Assembly (NCBI RefSeq): GCF_900177805.1
Contig: NZ_FXAX01000001.1
Span: 1,364,001 to 1,428,000 of the forward strand
Direction: 5' to 3'
From: Fibrobacter sp. UWB13
Lineage (GTDB): Bacteria > Fibrobacterota > Fibrobacteria > Fibrobacterales > Fibrobacteraceae
DNA: 64,000 nucleotides
A model generated the notes under the pieces. That model made no database searches, was not told where the DNA came from, and worked only from the letters and a program-made list of their open reading frames with translations. The position numbers and the translations under genes are program-made. Positions 50,905 to 59,347 of this stretch are shown piece by piece (positions within the stretch are counted from its first letter, which is position 1; every line of letters begins with the position of its first letter).

Positions 50905-52149
50905 CTACTTTTTCGGTTTTCCCATAGGCAACTTGCCATCAAAACCGATACCAATATAAAAGCGATTCATCACCCCAACTCCATCCCGGTTTTTCATATG
51001 ATCGGTATAGGAGGGGACCACTTCGATTTGCCACTGAACTTTTGGTATAATGTCAAACATGTCCCCAATCGGGAACCTCTTAAAAAATTGGACTCCGGCA
51101 GAAAAATACACAAAGGTATTTTTCATTTCCTCTTCTTTATCAAGGTTGTCGTTCTTATACTTTATTGTCTCTTCGGCTAAGGATAAACCACCAAAAACAT
51201 CGAGACCGTACGATTCCAAGTCCATCAAGGCGTAGCCTCCCATAAGGCCAAATCCACCCCACACCCAATTATCTCCAAAGAGAGCGTTTATATGTATCAT
51301 AATCAGCGCTGAATAGATTTGGAGCCTCGCCTGAGCCATGCACGAGAAGCTTTCATCGACAGAACTCATTGTCGAATTGAAAAGGCTTCGACCAATCATG
51401 TATGTCATGCCAAAATGAAAATTCAAACGTTTGCGGTCGCTTTGTAGCATTTTGTCAACAGATGATTCATTAATCAAAGTATTCACAAGTGTATTATACT
51501 TGCCTTCGGGAAATGACTTTAAAAACACATCGCGCATCACAATCAGCCATGAGTATCCAAAATCGTAGTCGCTATCGTGTTCAAACGGATTATCTTGACG
51601 AATCCACAGATATAGCCATGAAGGAAGTGCGTCTGCAGCTAAATTAGAGACTACCCCAATAGGTGTTGGATTTTTGAATGCAGCGGAAACAACAGAAGAG
51701 CTTATATCAGCGAGTTCTGAAAGCAATTGAATTAATTTATCAGAATCATTCTTGGGTTTCGTTTCCTTATTTTTTTCAAAGGCATATCCCGAATTGTATT
51801 TGGCTAGGGCATATTCAAAGAACAAGTTCAAGACAGCAACATCTTCATCTTCTAAGTTCATTGAATTGAAATCAATATTCTTTACAAGACGTCCGTTGTA
51901 AGTAAGAAATGATGATGCTTCAACTTGACGTTTTTTAAGGCGGTCTCCCAAGCAATCACCAGAATCGACTTGCAATTCTTCGTTTTGAATAACTTCAAGG
52001 ATCGAATGCACGGCGCTATCGTTTTGCGGATAAATTTTGACAAAGCCATCTAGCAGTCGTTCGTCCATATCGCAAACGTTCATCGCTTGCGAAGAACGGA
52101 TTCCAAGGAGGACAAAAAGCAGTGCAAAACAAACGCAATTCAATTTCAT
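50905..52149 (-). CDS. Secreted protein of unknown function bracketed by direct repeats
   Basis: A protein of 414 residues with a signal peptide (CVCFALLFVLLGIRSSQAMN). It has a Lys/Asn-rich middle, then GMTYMIGRSLFNSTMSSVDE, ALIMIHINALFGDNWVWGGF and GLMGGYALMDLESYGLDVFG, with a C-terminal strand series (FIGIGFDGKLP-type: FYIGIGFDGKLPMGKPKK). The second half could be an outer-membrane beta-barrel. The start at 52149 is the ATG before the signal peptide; the frame extends upstream into repeat copy B but that part is not coding. AT-richer codon use and flanking direct repeats suggest an accessory gene. I recognise no family. Confidence 0.7.
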   Translation of the reverse strand: MKLNCVCFALLFVLLGIRSSQAMNVCDMDERLLDGFVKIYPQNDSAVHSILEVIQNEELQVDSGDCLGDRLKKRQVEASSFLTYNGRLVKNIDFNSMNLEDEDVAVLNLFFEYALAKYNSGYAFEKNKETKPKNDSDKLIQLLSELADISSSVVSAAFKNPTPIGVVSNLAADALPSWLYLWIRQDNPFEHDSDYDFGYSWLIVMRDVFLKSFPEGKYNTLVNTLINESSVDKMLQSDRKRLNFHFGMTYMIGRSLFNSTMSSVDESFSCMAQARLQIYSALIMIHINALFGDNWVWGGFGLMGGYALMDLESYGLDVFGGLSLAEETIKYKNDNLDKEEEMKNTFVYFSAGVQFFKRFPIGDMFDIIPKVQWQIEVVPSYTDHMKNRDGVGVMNRFYIGIGFDGKLPMGKPKK

Positions 52150-52209
52150 TTTGATACAAACCACTCTACAGCGATAATATACAAATTTGTTTTGCAGCGT
52201 TTTTTTGAG

Positions 52210-52415
52210 TTGCGTTAGGGATAGTGACCACGGTGAGCCAAAAGCGACTCGTATAAACGAGTCGTGTTGGCGAGAGTGAGGCGTAAGCCGAACGGTCGTT
52301 CTGTGGCGGAGACTTGCACAAGCAAGGCTCCGTTCTAGGAGGTGAGCGGCGAGCGTAGCGAAGGCGGTTGCCCCTAGAATATAGCCCGACCTTGCCCAAG
52401 GCAAGGGAACGCCCA
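52210..52415 (+). repeat. Long dispersed repeat, copy B (206 nt), with 51-nt module
   Basis: Same orientation as copy A. It contains a 68-nt insertion (52236-52303) relative to A, and the 51-nt module shared with copy C (52233-52283) covers most of it. The gene-free stretch 52150-52630 holds this repeat, a REP-like segment and the start region of the next gene. Confidence 0.85.
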
Positions 52416-52454
52416 AAAACAAGCATTCGCTCGCAACGCATTTTTACAGAATCA

Positions 52455-52495
52455 CTAGATCCTTCGACTTCACTTCGTTTCGCTCAGGATGACAC
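52455..52495 (+). repeat. REP-like segment E2
   Basis: AGATCCTTCGAC...CGCTCAGGATGAC, with TTCACTTCG/CGTTTCGCT in the centre. Same type as E1 at 46491. Confidence 0.55.
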
Positions 52496-52630
52496 GTCGC
52501 TTTTCACCCATATTTTTCGCACCCGTCCGAACATTTTACACCCCATTTTCTACATTATACTCAGTAACATTCTCTACCGGGATCGCCATCCCGATGGATT
52601 AACTCTCAACAAATGAGGAACAAACAAAAA

Positions 52631-53905
52631 ATGGCAAGAGCATTGATTATCGGTTGTGGCGCCGTTGCCACAGTTGCTATCAAGAAGTGCTGCACCTGCA
52701 GCGAAGTTTTTAGCGAAATCTGTATCGCAAGCCGTCATCGCGAAAATTGCGAAAAGCTGGCCCAGGAACTCCGCCCGAACACAAAGACTGTCATCACGAC
52801 AGCCGCAGTAGATGCCGACAAGGCCGAGAACGTCTCTGCTCTCATCAAGCAATACAAGCCGGACCTGGTGATGAACATTGCACTCCCGTACCAGGACCTC
52901 GCCATCATGGATGCATGCCTTGAATGTGGCGTGAACTACATGGACACGGCTAACTACGAGCCGGAAAATATCGACGATCCGGAATGGCGCAAGGTTTACG
53001 ACAAGCGCTGCAAGGAAAAGGGCTTTAGCGCCTACTTCGATTACAGCTGGCAGTGGGCTTACAAAGAAAAGTTTGAAAAGGCTGGTCTCACGGCTTTGCT
53101 CGGTTCCGGCTTTGACCCGGGTGTTTCTCAGGCATACTGCGCCTACGCCTTGAAGCACCAGTTCGACACGATCGAAGAGATCGACATTCTCGACTGCAAT
53201 GGCGGCGATCACGGTTACAAGTTCGCAACGAACTTCAACCCGGAAATCAACCTCCGCGAAGTGTCAGCTCCGGGCAGCTACTGGGACACGGACGAGAACG
53301 GCAAGGGCCACTGGGTTGAAATCCCGGCCATGAGCATCAAGCGTGAATACAACTTCGCACAGGTCGGCAAGAAGGACATGTACCTCCTCCACCACGAAGA
53401 AATTGAATCCTTGGCCCAGAACATTCCGGGCATCAAGCGCATCCGCTTCTTCATGACGTTTGGCCAGAGCTACCTCGACCACATGCGTTGCCTCGAAGAC
53501 GTGGGCATGCTCAGCACGCAGCCGATCAAGTTCCAGGGTCAGGACATTGTTCCGATCCAGTTCCTCAAGGCTCTCCTCCCGGACCCGGCAAGCCTCGGTC
53601 CTCGCACGGTGGGCAAGACGAACATCGGTTGCATTTTCAAGGGTACTAAGGATGGCAAGCCGAAAACTTACTATCTGTACAACGTTTGCGACCACCAGGA
53701 ATGCTACAAGGAACTCGGCAGCCAGGCTATCGCCTACACCACAGGCGTTCCGGCAATGTGCGGTGCCATGATGGTGCTCACGGGCAAGTGGAACAAGCCG
53801 GGTGTGCATACGGTCGAAGAGTTCGATCCGGATCCGTTCATGGAAGCCCTCACCAAGTACGGTCTCCCGTGGAACGAAGACTTTAATCCTGTATTAGTCG
53901 ACTAA
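52631..53905 (+). CDS. Carboxyspermidine (carboxynorspermidine) dehydrogenase
   Basis: A saccharopine-dehydrogenase-like enzyme that reductively joins aspartate semialdehyde to putrescine to give carboxyspermidine, on the alternative polyamine route. The 424-residue protein has the N-terminal Rossmann loop ALIIGCGAVATVAIKKC, then MNIALPYQDLAIMDACLECG, NYMDTANYEP, LGSGFDPGVSQAYCAYALKH and the C-terminal GVPAMCGAMMVLTGKWNKPG. These fit the Lys1-like CASDH group. The start at 52631 (MARALIIGCG) follows GAGGA by about 11 bases; an ATG six codons upstream is possible. speA follows, which would supply the putrescine side. Confidence 0.88.
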   Translation: MARALIIGCGAVATVAIKKCCTCSEVFSEICIASRHRENCEKLAQELRPNTKTVITTAAVDADKAENVSALIKQYKPDLVMNIALPYQDLAIMDACLECGVNYMDTANYEPENIDDPEWRKVYDKRCKEKGFSAYFDYSWQWAYKEKFEKAGLTALLGSGFDPGVSQAYCAYALKHQFDTIEEIDILDCNGGDHGYKFATNFNPEINLREVSAPGSYWDTDENGKGHWVEIPAMSIKREYNFAQVGKKDMYLLHHEEIESLAQNIPGIKRIRFFMTFGQSYLDHMRCLEDVGMLSTQPIKFQGQDIVPIQFLKALLPDPASLGPRTVGKTNIGCIFKGTKDGKPKTYYLYNVCDHQECYKELGSQAIAYTTGVPAMCGAMMVLTGKWNKPGVHTVEEFDPDPFMEALTKYGLPWNEDFNPVLVD

Positions 53906-53909
53906 AAAA

Positions 53910-53944
53910 GTCGGTCATTAGTAGTTAGTCATTGGTTATTAGTT
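53910..53944 (-). repeat. Heptamer tract, five units, reverse member of an inverted pair
   Basis: On the minus strand: aactaat, aaccaat, gactaac, tactaat, gaccgac. It begins 4 bases after the stop of the dehydrogenase gene and pairs in inverse orientation with 53975-54009. Confidence 0.65.
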
Positions 53945-53974
53945 GTTATAAAAGCGACAAAGTCGCCTAGTATA

Positions 53975-54009
53975 AACTACAGACTAATGACTATTGACTA
54001 ATAACTAAA
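53975..54009 (+). repeat. Heptamer tract, five units, forward member of an inverted pair
   Basis: Reads aactaca, gactaat, gactatt, gactaat, aactaaa. Between it and the reverse tract lie 30 bases with the small hairpin GCGAC-AAA-GTCGC. The whole is a REPIN-like 100-nt structure. Confidence 0.65.
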
Positions 54010-54037
54010 CTTGACACCTGATTCTTGAGACTAAACA

Positions 54038-55936
54038 ATGAAAAAATGGCGCATTGACGATTCCCGAGATCTTTACAACGTAAAGGGCTGGGGCGTAAGT
54101 TACTTTGACATTAACGACAAGGGTCACGCGACGGTTTCGCCGATCAAGAATGGCGGTCCGAGCATTGACCTTTACGAGCTCGTGCAGGAACTTTCCTTGC
54201 GCGATGTTTCGACTCCTGTGTTGTTGCGCTTCCCGGATATTCTGGACAGCCGCATCGAAAAGATTCACGAGTGCTTCACGAAGGCGACGACTGAATATGG
54301 CTACAAGGGTGGCCATTACAGCATCTTCCCGATCAAGGTGAACCAGCAGCGCGCGGTCTTGGAAGAAGTGGTGAGTCACGGTTCCAAATTCAACATCGGG
54401 CTAGAAGCAGGTTCCAAGCCGGAACTCCATGCGGTTCTTGCGAACATGCAGAACCCGGACGCTTTGATCATCTGCAACGGCTACAAGGACGAAGACTTTA
54501 TCGAACTTGCTCTCCTCGCACAGAAAATGGGCAAGAAGATTTTCATTGTTGTCGAGAAGATGAACGAGCTTCACTTGGTTGTAGACTTGTCTCGTCGCAT
54601 CGGTGTGCGCCCGAACATCGGCATCCGCATCAAGCTTGCAAGCTCTGGCAGCGGCAAGTGGGAAGAATCCGGCGGATACCACAGCAAGTTCGGTCTCAAT
54701 AGCTCTGAACTTTTGGAAGCTCTCGACTACATCAAGGAAGAGAAGATGGAAGACTGCATGAAGCTCATCCACTTCCACTTGGGTAGCCAAATTACGAACA
54801 TTCGCCATATCAAGAATGGACTCCGCGAAGTGTCGCAGTTCTACGTCCAAATTAGAAAGATGGGCATGGGCCTTGAATTCGTGGACGTGGGCGGCGGCCT
54901 CGGCGTGGATTACGACGGTACACGCAGTTCTAACGCGAGCTCCGTGAACTATTCCATCCAGGAATACGCAAACGACGTCGTGTACGCGATGTTCGAAGCT
55001 TGCGAAAACGGCGACGTTCCTCACCCGAACATCATTGCGGAATCAGGCCGTGCTCTTTCAGCTCACCATTCCATCCTGGTGTTCAACGTGCTTGAAACGG
55101 CAGGGCAGGCGTTCTTTGACGAAAGTATTCATGAAATCAGCGATGATGCGCCGGAAGCACTGAAGGACTTGTACGGCATTTACAAGAGCCTTTCTCCGAA
55201 GAACTTGCTCGAAAGCTGGCACGATGCCATGCAGATTAACGACGACACCTTGAGCGGTTTCAAGATGGGCGACGTGGATTTGCAGACGCGCGCTATGAGC
55301 GAACGCTTGTTCTGGAGCATCGCCCGCAAGGTGGACCAGCTCGCTCGCGACTTGCGCCATCCGCCTTATGAATTGAGCGAACTTCCGCGCTTGCTTGCCG
55401 AAAAGTACTTCTGCAACTTCAGCCTTTTCCAGAGCCTCCCGGACAGCTGGGGCGTGGATCAGGTGTTCCCGATTATGCCGATCCAGCGTTTGGACGAAGA
55501 GCCGACGATTGAGACGACGATTCAGGACGTGACTTGCGATAGCGATGGCAAGATCGACATGTTCGTTCGCGGTGGCGAAGTGGCTCGCACCATTCCGCTC
55601 CACCCGATCAAGAAGGACGAGCCGTACTTTATCGCAGTTTACCTCGTCGGTGCATACCAGGAAATTCTCGGTGACCTCCACAACCTCTTTGGCGATACAA
55701 ACGCTGTGCACATTGTCTGCAACGACAACGGCGGCTATGATATCGACAAGGTGATTGACGGCGAATCCGTGGAAGACGTGCTCGACTACGTGAACTTCAG
55801 CGACAAGGCTCTTGTCCGCAACATGGAAAACTGGGTCACGCGCTCTGTGAAGGAAGGAAAGATTACGCTTCAGGAAGGCAAGGAATTCTTGAACATCTAT
55901 CGTTCCGGACTTTACGGGTACACGTATCTGGAGTAG
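54038..55936 (+). CDS. speA: Biosynthetic arginine decarboxylase SpeA
   Basis: SpeA decarboxylates arginine to agmatine, the first step to putrescine. The 632-residue protein belongs to the fold III PLP enzymes: the PLP lysine is in SIFPIKVNQQRAVLEEVV, followed by GLEAGSKPELHAVLA, IRIKLASSGSGKWEESGG, LIHFHLGSQITNIRHI, EFVDVGGGLGVDYDGT, and a C-terminal part with VQYLVGAYQE-like AVYLVGAYQEILGDLHNLFG. The length is typical. With the upstream carboxyspermidine dehydrogenase it marks a route to spermidine. Agmatinase/agmatine deiminase and carboxyspermidine decarboxylase are not in the window. Confidence 0.95.
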   Translation: MKKWRIDDSRDLYNVKGWGVSYFDINDKGHATVSPIKNGGPSIDLYELVQELSLRDVSTPVLLRFPDILDSRIEKIHECFTKATTEYGYKGGHYSIFPIKVNQQRAVLEEVVSHGSKFNIGLEAGSKPELHAVLANMQNPDALIICNGYKDEDFIELALLAQKMGKKIFIVVEKMNELHLVVDLSRRIGVRPNIGIRIKLASSGSGKWEESGGYHSKFGLNSSELLEALDYIKEEKMEDCMKLIHFHLGSQITNIRHIKNGLREVSQFYVQIRKMGMGLEFVDVGGGLGVDYDGTRSSNASSVNYSIQEYANDVVYAMFEACENGDVPHPNIIAESGRALSAHHSILVFNVLETAGQAFFDESIHEISDDAPEALKDLYGIYKSLSPKNLLESWHDAMQINDDTLSGFKMGDVDLQTRAMSERLFWSIARKVDQLARDLRHPPYELSELPRLLAEKYFCNFSLFQSLPDSWGVDQVFPIMPIQRLDEEPTIETTIQDVTCDSDGKIDMFVRGGEVARTIPLHPIKKDEPYFIAVYLVGAYQEILGDLHNLFGDTNAVHIVCNDNGGYDIDKVIDGESVEDVLDYVNFSDKALVRNMENWVTRSVKEGKITLQEGKEFLNIYRSGLYGYTYLE

Positions 55937-55937
55937 G

Positions 55938-56756
55938 ATGCTCCGAAACAATTACAAGATTGCGGTTTTGCTAGCCACATACAATGGCGGCAAGTACATC
56001 AGGGAACAGCTTGATTCTCTGTTCCAGCAATCTTGTAAACAGTTCCATTTGTATGTTCGTGATGACGGTTCCTCGGACGATACAATGAAAATCGTCGGGC
56101 AATTTCGCGAAATGTATCCAGACAGAGTTACGATTTTAAAAGACTCGCAAAAGCACAGGGGTGCGGCGAAGTCTTTTATGTACCTGCTGGAAAATGTGGA
56201 TTCCGAGTATTACATGTTCTGCGACCAGGACGATATTTGGTTGCCGGAGAAAATCGAAAAGACATTTGCTCGGATGAAGGAAGCCGAGGGGACAGCGCCG
56301 GTTCTCGTTGCGACGGATTTGCGTGTGGTCGATGAACAGCTCTCCCCCATCAAAGAATCGTTCAACGAAGATTTGAAAATTGACGTTTTCCGCAAGCACC
56401 CAGAATTAATTTGCGTGCGCCACGTGGTCACTGGTTGCACGATGATGTTCAACCGCGCCGCCAAGGAAGTCTCACTCCCAATGTCTCCTCGCGCAACCAT
56501 GCACGATGAATGGGTAGCCCTTTGCGTCCACTTTAAAGGCGGAGTCATCTCGATTCTCGATGACGCGACGATTCTTTACCGCCAACACACCAGCAACACG
56601 CTTGGTGCAGAGCAAGCTCGCAAAGGCTTTTTCGCACGCGCCATCGCACGCGCAGGGCAAAAACAGTTCTTCCAAGTCGCAAAATTGCTCCACAAGGATT
56701 TCGGATTATCGTACTTAAAGTTCTTGATGTACAAAATTTTGTATAGTTGGTTCTAG
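55938..56756 (+). CDS. Glycosyltransferase family 2 (first of three)
   Basis: A protein of 272 residues with the GT-A fold: KIAVLLATYNGGKYIREQLD, YVRDDGSSDDTMKI, YMFCDQDDIWLPEKI (the DxD-type metal site), VTGCTMMFNRAA and LYRQHTSNTLG. The DQDDxWxPxK pattern is typical of rhamnosyl- and related transferases of O-antigen and capsule. It starts 1 base after the speA stop with GGAG before it, so it may ride on the speA transcript. The C-terminal helix FLMYKILYSWF may attach it to the membrane. Confidence 0.92.
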   Translation: MLRNNYKIAVLLATYNGGKYIREQLDSLFQQSCKQFHLYVRDDGSSDDTMKIVGQFREMYPDRVTILKDSQKHRGAAKSFMYLLENVDSEYYMFCDQDDIWLPEKIEKTFARMKEAEGTAPVLVATDLRVVDEQLSPIKESFNEDLKIDVFRKHPELICVRHVVTGCTMMFNRAAKEVSLPMSPRATMHDEWVALCVHFKGGVISILDDATILYRQHTSNTLGAEQARKGFFARAIARAGQKQFFQVAKLLHKDFGLSYLKFLMYKILYSWF

Positions 56757-56758
56757 GT

Positions 56759-57460
56759 ATGAGAAGAAGCATTTGCATGGCGACCTACAACGGCGCCAAA
56801 TACATCAAGGAACAGCTGGACAGCATTATTCCGCAACTTAGGGAAGATGACGAGTTCATCGTTTCTGACGATGCATCAAAAGACGATACGTTGAAAATCG
56901 TCCAGAGCTACAACGACCCGCGAATCAAGATTTTCCACAACGAGAATCACGGCGTTGCGCACAATTTTGAAAACGCAATGAGACAGGCCACGGGCGACTT
57001 GATTTACTTTGCCGACCAGGATGACGTCTGGTTGCCGGGCAAACTCGACAAGATGGAAAAGTTCCTTACGGAAGGCGGCTACGACACGATTCTTTGCAAC
57101 TGCTCGCTCGTCGATGCAAACTTGAACGTGATCAAGGAACGCCATTACGACGAAAAATGGCCGATGAAAAAATCGCTCTTGCGAAACATCATCAACAATT
57201 GCTGGCTTGGAGCTTGCATGTGCTTTACCAAGCAGGTGAAGGACGCTTGCATGCCGTTCCCGCCGAAAGTCGTCGCACACGATTTGTGGGTTTCGTATTA
57301 CGCACAAAAGCATTTCAAGTGCGGCTACCAAGACGAAGTTTTGCAGCTTTACCGCCGTCACGAAAACACAGTCTCGTTCACGGGCGGCAAGAGCACGAAC
57401 AGCCTTTACTTTAGAATCGCATACCGCGCTTACCTCGCGTGGCATATCCTTTGGCGTTAG
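56759..57460 (+). CDS. Glycosyltransferase family 2 (second of three)
   Basis: A protein of 233 residues: SICMATYNGAKYIKEQLDSI, IVSDDASKDDTLKIV, IYFADQDDVWLPGKLDKMEK, CWLGACMCFTKQV and YRRHENTVSFTGG. It has the same domain as its neighbours but is the shortest of them. The start at 56759, 2 bases after the preceding stop, gives the usual N-terminus. Sequence drift between the three copies is large, so they probably transfer different sugars. Confidence 0.92.
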   Translation: MRRSICMATYNGAKYIKEQLDSIIPQLREDDEFIVSDDASKDDTLKIVQSYNDPRIKIFHNENHGVAHNFENAMRQATGDLIYFADQDDVWLPGKLDKMEKFLTEGGYDTILCNCSLVDANLNVIKERHYDEKWPMKKSLLRNIINNCWLGACMCFTKQVKDACMPFPPKVVAHDLWVSYYAQKHFKCGYQDEVLQLYRRHENTVSFTGGKSTNSLYFRIAYRAYLAWHILWR

Positions 57461-57469
57461 GCGTTGAGC

Positions 57470-58411
57470 ATGAAAATTTGCATCACACTCGCAACTTATA
57501 ACGGCGAAAAGTATCTCGCGCAGATGCTTGATTCTTTGGTCGCGCAGACAAAACCTGCCGATGTTATAATTGCGGTGGATGACGGTTCCAAAGATTCTAC
57601 ATGCGAAATCTTGGAACGTTATAAAGACAAGCTCCCGCTAGAAATCACAAAGTTTGAAAAGAACAGAGGGCACCGCGCATCATTTTCAACGGCATTGGAA
57701 AAGGCTCGCGAATTGCTCGCTAACGACGATTTGATTTTCCTTGCCGATCAAGACGACATTTGGGCACCGAACAAGATCGAAGTCATGAGTCAAAAGATTG
57801 GCGACAATTCCATGATTTTTGGCGATGCCGAAATTATTGATGGAGATGGGGTCGTCACAGAATCATCGTGGCGAAAGAAAGCCGAAATTGTCGAACAACT
57901 GAGCCAGCAAGCGCTCCTCACCGGATACACGAATGTAACCGGTTGCATGGTCGCTTTCAAGGCAGGATTATTGAAAACCGCCCTCCCGATTCCGCAAGAC
58001 GTGCCCGTACACGATCAATGGATTACGCTTTGCGCCACTGCAGAAAACGGCTATCGCGCTATCGCAGATAAAGTTATTCAATACCGCATTCATGAGAGCA
58101 ATGCCATCGGCGAAGGCAACAAGACTTGGAGCGAAAAACTCCAGACGAATTTGCAGTGGGCAAAGGCTGTAAGAGGCTCGGACATTTTCGAGAAACTGCC
58201 AGACGAGAGTCGTCAATTCTTGAACAAGTTCATTCAGTTCTTGGAATTGCGCTTTAACCATGCGTTTTTATCGCCTCTATGGTTCCCGTGGATTGTCCGT
58301 AACGCGCGCAACATCTACCCGCAGGTTACAAGCGCCACCCAAATGATTGGACGAATTCTGTTTTCGTTCGTGGGCGTCTCGACCGCCAAAAAATTTTTCA
58401 ATAAGAAATAA
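57470..58411 (+). CDS. Glycosyltransferase family 2 (third of three)
   Basis: A protein of 313 residues: KICITLATYNGEKYLAQMLD, IAVDDGSKDSTCEIL, LIFLADQDDIWAPNKIEVMS, GYTNVTGCMVAFKAG and VIQYRIHESNAIGEG. A C-terminal extension of about 60 residues with LSPLWFPWIVRNARNIYP may be a membrane-associated helix. It starts 9 bases after the preceding stop. With the other two it forms a small surface-polysaccharide cluster. No polymerase, flippase or sugar-nucleotide gene is beside it. Confidence 0.92.
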   Translation: MKICITLATYNGEKYLAQMLDSLVAQTKPADVIIAVDDGSKDSTCEILERYKDKLPLEITKFEKNRGHRASFSTALEKARELLANDDLIFLADQDDIWAPNKIEVMSQKIGDNSMIFGDAEIIDGDGVVTESSWRKKAEIVEQLSQQALLTGYTNVTGCMVAFKAGLLKTALPIPQDVPVHDQWITLCATAENGYRAIADKVIQYRIHESNAIGEGNKTWSEKLQTNLQWAKAVRGSDIFEKLPDESRQFLNKFIQFLELRFNHAFLSPLWFPWIVRNARNIYPQVTSATQMIGRILFSFVGVSTAKKFFNKK

Positions 58412-58418
58412 AAATCCT

Positions 58419-59252
58419 ATGATTCACGAAATTGCACCGCACAAGCTGAATAACGAATTTAAGACCATTGAACCCAAGCCCACCGATTACTTGATTATTT
58501 TCAATGGCGAGCAAACGCTTTTCAAGAAAGCTGGTGAAGATGTTTACGAAATACCACGAGTGCGCGACTTCCCTAAATGCGAATGCCATTACTTGATTAG
58601 CATCGATGGTGACGCATATTTCTTGTGCAATTCGAACTTGCCGGAAATTCCGGAAGGCTACGAGTTCCGTGGGAACCGCACATTTCGCACACTCGAAAGC
58701 CATTTGGAACGCCTCGGAGGCGCCACGTCGGCACACATTGCTAAGTGGGAAAGTTTGAACAAGTTCTGTGGTAAATGCGGATGCCTCATGAAACGAGGAA
58801 TCAAGGAACGCTCCATGATTTGTCCGAGCTGCAAGAACACAGTCTACCCCAAGATTTCGCCGGTCGTGATTGTCGCTGTTCGCAACGGCAATGAGCTTTT
58901 GATGGCTCGCAACTTGGACAATCCGGACAAGACGCGCATGTTCCTCATTTCTGGATTTGTAGAAATTGGAGAATCGCTTGAACAAGCGGTCAAGCGCGAA
59001 GTTCTTGAAGAAGCGGGCGTTCGCGTGAAGAATATCAAGTACTTTGGTAGCCAGCCGTGGCCGTTCTCGGAATCGCTCATCTCGGGCTACACCGCAGAAC
59101 TTGACGGAGATCCAACCATTCACATGCAAGAGGCGGAACTCGCTTGCGCCACTTGGGTCAAACGCGAGGACATTCCCGAATACGATACGAGCGTGAGCAT
59201 CAGCAGTTGCTTGATCGAGAACTTCCGCTCGGGATATACGATTAAGGAATAA
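58419..59252 (+). CDS. nudC: NADH pyrophosphatase NudC
   Basis: NudC hydrolyses NAD(H) and removes NAD caps from RNA. The 277-residue protein has an N-terminal domain, a zinc ribbon (CGKCGCLMKRGIKERSMICP, with a following SC), the Nudix box GFVEIGESLEQAVKREVLEE followed by AG, and the NudC signature SQPWPFSESLISGY. The start at 58419 follows the last glycosyltransferase by 7 bases; an upstream in-frame ATG overlaps that gene and is not needed. It is followed by a REP-like segment and a terminator. Confidence 0.95.
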   Translation: MIHEIAPHKLNNEFKTIEPKPTDYLIIFNGEQTLFKKAGEDVYEIPRVRDFPKCECHYLISIDGDAYFLCNSNLPEIPEGYEFRGNRTFRTLESHLERLGGATSAHIAKWESLNKFCGKCGCLMKRGIKERSMICPSCKNTVYPKISPVVIVAVRNGNELLMARNLDNPDKTRMFLISGFVEIGESLEQAVKREVLEEAGVRVKNIKYFGSQPWPFSESLISGYTAELDGDPTIHMQEAELACATWVKREDIPEYDTSVSISSCLIENFRSGYTIKE

Positions 59253-59270
59253 CGCAACGACAAGAAATTA

Positions 59271-59306
59271 CTGGATCCTTCACCCTTACAGGGTTCAGGA
59301 TGACAA
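59271..59306 (+). repeat. REP-like segment E3
   Basis: CTGGATCCTTCACCCTTA and CAGGGTTCAGGATGAC; the same ends as E1 and E2 with a shorter centre. Confidence 0.5.
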
Positions 59307-59314
59307 GTACAGAG

Positions 59315-59345
59315 AAGCGCGGCTGAGAAGCCGCGCATTTTTTTC
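59315..59345 (+). terminator. Terminator after nudC
   Basis: GCGCGGC and GCCGCGC pair around a 6-nt loop, followed by ATTTTTTT on the plus strand. Confidence 0.85.
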
Positions 59346-59347
59346 AG

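Noticed and set aside
52150-52422. Upstream extension of gene 50905-52149
   Set aside because: It runs into repeat copy B; the signal peptide begins at 52149.
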